Below, piece after piece: positions 39,541 through 46,923 of a stretch of DNA of 46,923 nucleotides. Below the pieces are notes generated by a model, which was given only the letters and a program-made list of their open reading frames with translations, ran no database searches and had not been told where the DNA came from. Source of the stretch: Chara braunii. Lineage: Eukaryota; Streptophyta; Charophyceae; Charales; Characeae. Made by a program: the position numbers and the translations under genes. Positions within the stretch are counted from its first letter, which is position 1. Each line of letters opens with the position of its first letter. Where the stretch lies: NCBI GenBank assembly GCA_003427395.1, contig BFEA01000198.1:554113-601035 (forward strand), read 5' to 3'.

Positions 39541-40823
39541 TGTAATGAGCTGCAAAATCACAGACTGAGAACTGTGCTGATTTCTGACTTTTGCCGCAGG
39601 AATGTATGCCTTGCTGAGATTCCCCCATTCTGATGAGTTTCTAAGTCTGTGTGTGAGCGTGTTTGCTGGTCCGTGTTCCTGTCTGAATGCTTGTTGGCCT
39701 AAGTGTGTGTGTGGCCCGCTAGGGCACTTGTTTATTTTGGAGGCCCACGGGCCCAGTACTTACCTGCGGCCGTCACTTTGAGTGTTGCAGCATGGAAAAA
39801 CACTCAAGTGGCCGAAAGGGGTAGCTTAGGGCACACTCAAGTAGTGTAGTGTCGGTACCGGTAGCAGTTGAGTAGCGATTGGACGAGAAGAAGAAGACAG
39901 AAAGTTAGTACTTTTAGGGGCCCAATAGCGGAAGGCCTAGGTCTAGGTGGGTACCAGTCCAAGTAGCCTGAGTCTAGGGTCTGTGCGTACGATATCAGAG
40001 CCTGCAATGATATTTCTCTCCAAATCGGCGGAGGTACCGGTTGCTTGGAGGCCACGCGCCTGGAAGTCACCAGCCCTGAGGCTGATTGGCCGCTATACCT
40101 CCTGGAGGAGCGAGTAGCTCCTCAAATGCAGTATGCAAGTTTGGGCGTCATTCTGCTTGAGCGGACACTGGTTCTCAGAGCGCTGCCGTGGAGGAAGGAG
40201 GAGAGCTGGGCGCTCTGCCTGGCTATGGCAAGCAGCCCAGCTTGAGGAGGAGGGAGAAGGGGGCAAAGGACGAGAATGGTGGGGCACTTACCTGGCTGTG
40301 GTGGACACCATCTTCGTCACCTTGTTAGGCGCTGCATCTGGAAGGCCCCAGTTGGGGTGGTGCTGCACCAAGAAGGCTTCAAGGCAGAGTCAGGCATGGC
40401 GGCCTGAAGAGCAGCAACCATAGCTGCTTTGTGTTGCCTTTTGCAAGTCAGGGCAAGGCCGTTAGTAGTCCGCCATAGCCTAGACCTGTGCGAAGTAAGA
40501 GGGAGGTCATGGCTATGGTGGACCTCTTGTTGAGCTGGCAGTAAGAGGGAACTTCAGATATTGATTCAGGCTCAACCATTCATTGTTCTCATTATTACTA
40601 TTTAGTGAAGAATGAGATTGGCGGAAGGAGGAGGAGGAGAGTAGAGAGAGAAGGGGGATTTGCCATTGGTCTTGCTGATGTACATCCTTTTCTTCTTCTG
40701 TCTTTCTTTGTCTTTCTACTTCTTTGGTCTTCATCTCTTTGCAAGTGCTTTCATTTCTTTTGCAACTGGGTGGCACTGTCTTTCCTTGTGAATTTGCACT
40801 TCGGAATTGGTCAGGATCATAAC
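39541..40823 (+). mobile_element. LTR (3') of the same retrotransposon
   Basis: 1,283 bp, TGTAAT...ATAACA, alignable along its whole length with 21243-22526. It is preceded by gypsy pol with chromodomain and a polypurine primer in the same orientation, and followed by AACC, matching the four bases before the 5' LTR. It carries perfect ACTTACCTG words at 39758 and 40286. Confidence 0.88.
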
Positions 40824-41640
40824 AAACCCCCTTGCAACATACGTGCACGATAGAAGCACAAAAGCAGATCATCACACAGAAGTGCAGGGATCACATGACT
40901 TGCAGAAATTCGTTCACACCGTCAACTCCTCTGTATATCCTCCTCAGGTCCCAAAATACTAAGCTGAAGGTTTCTTTGCAGCCACGTGGATTGTGACAAC
41001 ACAGCTGGTCTAATGTTTGGCCCTCTTTGACTGACAACCTATGGCTATCTTGTTTGACCTGTGCATGTGTTGCGGACAAGACATTCCCGGGTCTCCGAAA
41101 AGCTGCATCTGCTAGATTATCTATTGACTTGGCTTTGGGACTCGGGACTTGGGACTTGGGATGTGGAAAGGGATTTCTGGATCTCTCAAACAGATGCATC
41201 TCCTTCCAATAGTCTGGCGAAGAACATCTCGTTCTGCAAACCTTGGAGGGTATAACAGCACTGTAATTTGGACCACACCCAGTCACTTATTGTAATTGGA
41301 GCGATTTCACATGACTGCCAGAGTTGACACCAATGTTCACAGCAGTGAAGGCATGAGTACAATGTTGGCAACAGTCAAGGATCTACCAGGGAGCGATGTC
41401 ATGCAAATGCCAACTTTGAGAAGAACATGTTTGCTGCAGTAAAGGCATGATATGATGATAGGAATTTCGACCACACTCAGACATTTGCCAGGGAGCCATT
41501 CCACAGGAATGTCGAAGCTGACAGCAACGTTGCCAGTGGCTGTGACAGAAGCAGTCCAAGATTTCTAAATTTTGCAAAAACAATATGTTGCTGGCCTGTT
41601 TTGCAGAAGCCTTCTGAGTTTTGTTTTGCCTGAGTGTCTG
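40824..41640. other. No gene; degenerate repeat of about 100 bp
   Basis: Three rough units at about 41280, 41372 and 41477 share CAG(T/A)CA, (C/T)CAGGGAGC(G/C)AT, a G-rich middle, and GCAGTAAAGGCATGA-like ends. The minus strand gives Cys/Gln/His-rich peptides (for example CQLRHSCGMAPWQMSECG) with no known fold. (GGACTTG)n words are at about 41135-41163. Confidence 0.5.
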
Positions 41641-41789
41641 ATTAGTCTCTACGATATGATTGATATGCTCTTGGACTAACTCTGTTCTAGTGCTGTGCGT
41701 TGTGTCTCAGGAGGGGGTAGAACAATGAATAGGTAGAACACAAGGGATAGGACTGAAATTGGACACCGGATGGATTTGGTAGGAAGGCC

Positions 41790-43373
41790 AGGGCAACAAA
41801 GACAAAAGTATAATTTGGCAATTACCTGGTAGGAGTTCCCAGCAACTCGGCCTAGAGAAGTCTGGGAGGCCTAGAAAGGTCCTATAGCTTCCAAAGGGTC
41901 ATGATTGCCCAGGGCCGTATTTAGGTAGATATCAGGTTAGGTACAGGCCCGGAAAGCATGCGCTGAAGACTGCAATGATGTTCCCACCAAAAGGCAGGAA
42001 CCTCTGTTAGGCCTAGTGCCACCAGTAGAGGATGGAGTGCCCAGCCAGGAACAACAGGAGGCGAGGAGTCGTGAGTATATCATTCGGAGCAACAACTAGG
42101 CTGACTGCTTCGCGCAGGGGGGAGAGCTCTGGGTTGAAGGGGTGGAACTTGAGGGTGAGGAAGAAGACCTCCATGGCTATAGAGCAGTAGTAGTAGAAAG
42201 GAGAAGGCCTAGTGTGACGAGCGCGAGTCTGAGGGAGAGTCGAGGGAGAGGAGAGAGAGAGGGAGAGAGTGAGTGCACACACACACACTCACTCACTCGA
42301 CACGACTGAGGGTCGGACGCAGACACAGTGGCAAGGGCACAAAGTCCAAGTCTTGGATTCCGAATGCCGAAACAGCAAGTCACACTGAGTACGAGTACAG
42401 CAGCTGAAAACTGGTACAAGACTGGTCCCCGTACTGTACGGGGAGCCGGTATAAGTACCGGTGACACGTAAAGTACCAGGGGCATTTCCGCAAAAGCCCC
42501 GAGGGCAGAACTGAAAAATGCGGTATTTGAAAGTGGCGCCCGAATTGCAGCATGGCGCCAGTTGTCCAAAATCCGACGGTACCAAAGGAGGGGTTTGGAA
42601 AAAAGGGTGCCAGGCCGAAAACAGGATGCAGCAGAAACAGCAAAAAGATAGACCAGGGATTGAGCCCTGGCGTAGTCCGTAACACCTAGGCTGAGGAGGT
42701 AGAGGGAGAAGAACCTCAAGCCATGCTATGAAGAGAGGTCGGAAGAGAATAGGGGTTGAGGGAGAGGAAGGAGGAGGGAACCAACAAGAGAGACCTACAT
42801 TTGGCTATGGTGGACCTTCATATCCACTTCCTTGGTTGGTGCTGCATCTAGAACGTCCCTGTTGGGGTACCAGTTGCATTTGGATATGGTGGACCTTTAT
42901 CTCCACTTCCTTGGTTGGCGCTGCATCTAGCACGTCCCTGTTGGGGTACCAGTTGGTCTCGGACTTCATCCAGGTGAGTGGCCATGGCAGCATGAGATGG
43001 GAGACATACAGTAGTAGTTGCATTGTACATTGAGCATCCATAGTACTCAGGGACGTTCCGCCATAGCAAGATATGCCGCCAAGAGGAGAGGAGTGAGAAG
43101 AGGCTGAAAGGAGAGCTCTGCACGGGAAGTAAGGGGAAATAATCGGCCATTGATTTCTTATTCATACATTCATGTATTCTTGTGATTCATCGAATATAAG
43201 AGGACGAGGAGATGAGGCGAGGAAGATGAGGTTGGCGCTCCTTTTTCTTCCCTTCTACATTCTATTCGGCTCTTTTGGCTTTTTCCATTTCTTCCTGAGT
43301 TGAGAAACCCTTCAAGGCTGCAGCGTCTCCTAAATTGGGTTTCCCATTGTCATTTGAGCGGGATCATAACAGT
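41790..43373 (+). mobile_element. Diverged relative of the same LTR family
   Basis: It ends GGATCATAACA (43363-43373) like the two LTRs above, and is followed by TGGCATCAACA, loosely like their primer site. Internal segments align: CTGCAATGATGTTCCCACC (about 41972) with CTGCAATGATATTTCCATT in the first LTR, and TGGTGGACCTT...GGTTGG(T/C)GCTGCATCTAG...GTTGGGGTACCAG with the LTR segment near 40300-40360. The latter segment is tandemly duplicated here (about 42803-42880 and 42888-42954). The left end cannot be placed. A 600-bp stretch (about 42180-42720) has no counterpart. Confidence 0.65.
42427..42461. repeat. Two adjacent perfect palindromes
   Basis: CCCCGTAC-T-GTACGGGG (42427-42443), then CCGGTA-TAAG-TACCGG (42446-42461). 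The second includes a TATAAG sequence, so it could overlap a promoter in the LTR. Confidence 0.9.
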
Positions 43374-43439
43374 GGCATCAACAATGACAGCAATTATGGC
43401 AGCGATCGTGACAGCATCACAACGATCACATCAATGTTG

Positions 43440-43800
43440 ACAGCAAAAGTGGCTGCAACAGTGACAGCAACGGTCACAGCAACGGTCACAGCAACGGTCA
43501 CAGCAACGGTCACAGCAACGGTCACAGCAACGGTCACAGCGACGGTCACAGCAATGGTCACAGCAACGGTCACAGCAATGGTCACAGCAACGGTCACAGC
43601 AATGGTCACAGCAACGGTCACAGCAACGGTCACAGCAACGGTCACAGCAACGGTNGGTCACAGCAACGGTCACAGCAACGGTCACAGCAACGGTCACAGC
43701 AACGGTCACAGCAACGGTCACAGCGACGGTCACAGCAACGGTCACAGCAATGGAGACAGCGACGGTGACAGCAACAGTGATGGCAACAGTGGCAGCAACA
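43440..43800. repeat. 12-bp minisatellite (GGTCACAGCAAC)n
   Basis: About 25 units from about 43468 to 43750 with flanking degenerate units, occasional AATGGT and GACGGT variants, and one N at 43655, probably a collapsed join. Because the unit is a multiple of three and lacks stops, several frames are open (TVTA, GHSN, QQRS repeats). It lies directly after the LTR-like end at 43373. Confidence 0.95.
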
Positions 43801-43829
43801 GTGGCGGCAACGGTCAACGGGGCTGCTAT

Positions 43830-44767
43830 AACCCTAGGACTAGACAATGGGGCTCTTAGGACCAGTGTCTTGAGATTCTGGTTTCATATTGCAGATAAGT
43901 CCCTGGGTAATCATGTCGTTTTCCACATTCGCTTTTCGGGTGGACTTTGTGGCAGTATGCCTCTCTGAATTTCTGCATGTCTACCCTTCTTCGCGTTTCA
44001 GTTTTTCCTTTCTGCATCAGAAACCTCAACCTCCCGCAGACTGAAAACTAAGAGCTTGGTGCAATTTGCGCAGCACTTTTCCTCCGTTCGTTGGTTATGA
44101 AATCACATCAAGGCAACCGATGAATCGAGTATTCCTGTGCACTATTGCAGTAATACGTACCCCGCAAAGCCAGTCAAAGCCAAAATCAAGTTCGGTTGTT
44201 CCTCCCTACCGCTGACCTTCCCTGCCTTCTACATCTTCAGTCTTCTGTCTCCCAATTTGTTGAATCTGTGTTCAGTCAGAGTCCATCTCTCCCCTGCCCA
44301 TCCTCCGTGTGGCATTGCATTACAAGTTATGATGGCACGACAGACAAGGAGGAGGGCAAAGTGATGCCATAACAAGACAGAGTGCAGATAGTTAAAAATA
44401 AAAAAAGGGACAGGAAAAATGAGAATAGCTGAAAACAAAAGAAGGGAGGAAGAGAAGTGTACATATTTACGCAACGGTATGAAGGAAAATAACAAGAAGA
44501 CTTTTTGAAGTTTTTTCATAAAACTTCACATTTTCTTCCTTACCCTTTGGAAATCTACATAACCTTTCAGCTTTGGAGTCTGGACCCATATACAACAATC
44601 ATCGAGCGGTGAATCACTTGTCTCACCTTCATCACAATTTTTAGTATTTTATTGAAAGACAAAAGGGTTTCTCTTTAATTCTTACCAGTGGAGTGGGGGG
44701 GAAGGGAGAATGGAAGCAGGGGGGAAAAAAGACTCAATCCTTAGCGATAATGTGTCAAACTTCAAAA
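43830..44767. other. No gene seen
   Basis: Ordinary-composition sequence without recognisable protein, RNA or transposon ends. Confidence 0.5.
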
Positions 44768-44771
44768 TTAA

Positions 44772-44960
44772 ACCACCAGTACTTATCCCGGCCATTTTTC
44801 TCAGATGCGGCCATTAATGCGCCTCAAGTTTCACGCCTCGGCCTACCGGAGAAAAATGGCTGGGGTCGCCAGCCAAAAGGAGGCCTGCGCTGGTTCATTT
44901 TTCTCCGGTATGGAGGGCATTTCCAGGGTAGGAAAAATGTTGCCCAAAAGTACTGGCAGT
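44772..44960. mobile_element. MITE of the TTAA-flanked family
   Basis: 189 bp bordered by exact TTAA (44768-44771 and 44961-44964). The termini ACCACCAGTACTT and ACTGCCAGTACTT match at 11 of 13 positions and resemble the ends of the 753-bp element. The centre has GGCTGGGGTCGCCAGCC, shared with 1846-2046. No coding capacity. Confidence 0.82.
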
Positions 44961-45015
44961 TTAAAAGGCTTGCAACACTAATTAAAAATGTGTGACTTGC
45001 ACATGCAAAACATTC

Positions 45016-45045
45016 AAAAATAAATAAATCAATAAATCAATAAAT
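45016..45045. repeat. (AATAAATC)n microsatellite
   Basis: Four imperfect units just before the 5' truncation point of LINE copy 3. Confidence 0.85.
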
Positions 45046-46472
45046 CCCCCATCAGCCCCCGACTACACCCATCCCCCACTGGTCACCGATCCCGAAGGCC
45101 TGGCGCCGACTGATGCCAAAAAAGAAAGGGTCCCCGAGCAACAAAGAGGAAGGCCTAAGACAGCCCGTTCTGCAATCCTTGGATTAAGGACACAGAGGGC
45201 AGACCATGGAGTCTTCGGGCCAAAGACCGCAGATGGTTGTCTTGGGTGGAGAGCGGACTATTGCAGGTCAAACATTTGTGGTCCGAGGACCAACAAGAAT
45301 GGCTAACCAAACAGGACCTCCGCACATCCTTAAAAGGATGCCACCTACTGACCGCCAAACTGTCAGAAATCCTTCAAAGCATTCCTCCCCCATGGACGAC
45401 CCTCCTAAAAGAGCCACACACGTGGAAACCAGGAGACTGGGGACTACTCACCACACAGACCCCACCAACAAGAGCCTACCGCTTTGTGTCCAAACCGGAC
45501 CCGACTAACTACCAGGCCAAGTTCATATCCTACCCCATCATCAAACACAGCATATACGAACTAGAGGTCCTAAACAGAACACAACAGAACGAACAAATAG
45601 AAACCTACCTTCTCAGGAAGGTTAGAGTCTCTCACAGGAAACCAGGGATCATCTTCCAGCCGGAACTCAGCATCACAGAGCTGGAATTCGACCCAAAGGA
45701 ATGGATATGGGATCTGGGCGCCACCGGGAAATCGAGGACGATAACAGAATACGACGTAAAGTTCAAACCAGGGACCCGAATCCAAGGCTGTCAGAGAAAT
45801 GGAGAACCATATTGAACCTCGATGACACGATCCCCATCACCATCCCATGGACCAAAAACCTTCTCGTCAGACCAATCAGAATCTGCAGCTTGCAATGACT
45901 AATAGCACATGCAGCCCTTCTCGTCAACCAATGGCTACATGTTAGAAGGAAACATTCCAACCCTGATAGCTCGGAATGCTGCTCAATGTGCAGCAACAAC
46001 TTTCCCGAAAACATCCCCCACTGCCTCCTCTTCTGCTCAGAAGCGACATGGATATGGAAGGAGGTCCGCGAGCTGTGGTCGATCCTGTTTGCATCGGACC
46101 CCCTTGGCATTCCCCCTCTCTCTATCCTACTCCTAACTAACATCCCCAGCAACATCACAGGCAGCAGGGAAGTACGGTTTACCCTGCTCAGGAAGCTGGC
46201 ACTATGGGTGATATGGAAACACATGCACTCAGACAATCGAGGGTGCAGAGGAGGCTAGGGAAGAAATATGGTCATTACTGCTAAGCATGGCAAAGACGGA
46301 AATCAGGAGCAGATGGCGGAGAACAGTCAACTCTATCAAACACAGACCAGAAGGACAAGCAACCAAGAAACAGACCTTCATGAGGAACTGGCTGCTAAAG
46401 GGCAAGGTGGCGACGATAGTTAACAGGTTAAGGTGGAAGAAATGGCACCAGGTACAAGCATGAAGACTATAA

Positions 46473-46503
46473 GGTCTCCTGCCGGGTGACTTGGCAGAAG
46501 ACC
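46473..46503 (+). repeat. Stem-loop in LINE copy 3 3' region
   Basis: GGTCTCCTGCC (46473-46483) pairs with GGCAGAAGACC (46493-46503) at 10 of 11 positions, with a 9-nt loop. Confidence 0.7.
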
Positions 46504-46662
46504 CCGAATGGGGATCAACCACAAGGCAAACCGGACACACAATGAACGCCAAGGACAAGCAACAGAACACGGAGCGGACCTCCCCACTCTCCTCGTATTG
46601 CAGGGACTCATTCGACAGGTTCTGAGTAGAAGCCTGAGAGGAACAAGTGGTCACAATCAATC

Positions 46663-46715
46663 CTCCTCAGGAGTAATCAATGCTGGTCAGGGTTCCTTCG
46701 TCCAGACGGAAGGAA
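46663..46715 (+). promoter_or_regulatory. Paired stem-loops near LINE copy 3 3' end
   Basis: Stem 1 is CTCCT-C-AGGAG (46663-46673). Stem 2 is TTCCTTC/GAAGGAA (46693-46715), with GTC-CA-GAC able to extend it. The order and spacing correspond to 34634-34690 in copy 2, while the stem 1 sequences differ. Confidence 0.6.
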
Positions 46716-46826
46716 GCGTTGACTGGGTAATATGATGTATTCTTTTGACTTGCCGGGGGGAATAGGAATCGAACTGACGGTCCCCAGAATGGATATGGAG
46801 CCAGGACCATAAGCACCTGTTAAAAT

Positions 46827-46923
46827 ATATATATATATTGTCACATCACTACAAACTAAAAGAGCGCACTTTGCGGAACAAAGAATAAAAGCAAAAAACG
46901 GGCACAGTGATAACATGCAAAAA
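46827..46923. other. No gene; TA repeat then unique sequence
   Basis: A short (TA)n run from the LINE tail to about 46839, then anonymous sequence to the window end. Confidence 0.6.

Larger units (their letters stand above)
45120..46826 (+). mobile_element. 5'-truncated LINE (copy 3)
   Basis: Matches copy 2 from about 32790 onward: LSWV(E)SGLLQVKHLW against LSWIKNGIWKIAHLW, WKPGDWG against WKPGEWG, LLRKVRVSHRKPGIIFQPE against FLRRKVRV...KFIFRP, and ITELEFDPKEW against SLEFDPAEW. The first block is open at 45237-45815, a frameshift follows near 45780, a TGA comes after ICSLQ (45897-45899), and the cysteine/histidine cluster CSMCSNNFPENIPHCLLFC (about 45975-46035) and LLRKLALWVIWK (about 46190) come next. 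The 3' UTR ends GGACCATAAG...CCTGTTAAAA with a TA-rich tail. It contains no endonuclease or RT core. Confidence 0.9.

Noticed and set aside
42533-42547. Lysine-tRNA-type primer site (TGGCGCCCGAATTG)
   Set aside because: Only the first ten or so bases fit, no LTR end precedes it, and it lies inside a stretch aligned to an LTR family that uses a different primer.
43440-43800. CRISPR-like regular repeats
   Set aside because: The 12-bp units are contiguous, have no unique spacers, and lie in eukaryotic transposon DNA.

Overview
This is eukaryotic, plant-lineage nuclear DNA, and nearly all of it is the remains of transposable elements. Evidence for a plant lineage: three heptamers of the plant telomere type (GGGTTTA) lie inside a LINE, primer-binding sites resemble initiator tRNA-Met, there are Ty3/gypsy chromovirus and L1-like LINE families, and an ACC-synthase-like aminotransferase is present. 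A large, repeat-bloated streptophyte genome fits; a charophyte alga such as Chara is my guess, not something the sequence proves. There are no operons, no CRISPR arrays and no bacterial genes. Most open frames are chance frames in simple sequence or broken transposon frames.

Layout, left to right. 1-2.9 kb: a processed U6 snRNA pseudogene with poly(A) tail and target-site duplication, a degenerate satellite, a perfect foldback, and a small TTAA-flanked MITE. 2.9-8.7 kb: two huge polypurine (GGA/GAA-rich) tracts; the second contains a diverged tandem duplication with a 1.33-1.42 kb lag. 9.3-11.2 kb (minus): the only convincing host gene, an ACC-synthase-like PLP enzyme. A good splice acceptor at its 5' side and a consensus donor 2.1 kb upstream suggest an intron holding a broken Ty3/gypsy pol (11.27-13.29 kb). 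15.1-17.7 kb: a LINE fragment joined to a 5'-truncated gypsy integrase. 18.2-18.6 kb: a cluster of perfect hairpins ending in a primer-binding-like site. 19.45 kb: a 38-bp Nextera mate-pair junction adapter, that is, an assembly artefact. 20.9-21.2 kb: a tRNA-derived SINE.

21.24-40.82 kb is best read as one old LTR retrotransposon with two LTRs of about 1,284 bp (TG...CA, about 90% alike by eye, four-base AACC flanks). It was split by later insertions: a long LINE (about 26.7-34.8 kb) that itself carries a hAT-like MITE with an 8-bp duplication, and a 753-bp TTAA-flanked element. Gag, protease, RT, RNase H, integrase and chromodomain remnants lie at 35.75-39.3 kb. An 865-base N gap sits at 25,628-26,492.

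40.8-46.9 kb holds a diverged relative of the same LTR, a 12-bp minisatellite, another TTAA MITE, and the 3' end of a second copy of the LINE. The two LINE 3' ends share paired stem-loops with different stem sequences, which hints at a conserved RNA recognition element.

I did not find a new multi-gene system. The most rewarding signals are the U6 retropseudogene, the structured LINE 3' end, the TTAA-flanked family, the excess of perfect 5' splice-site motifs in the LTR DNA, and the organised polypurine array.
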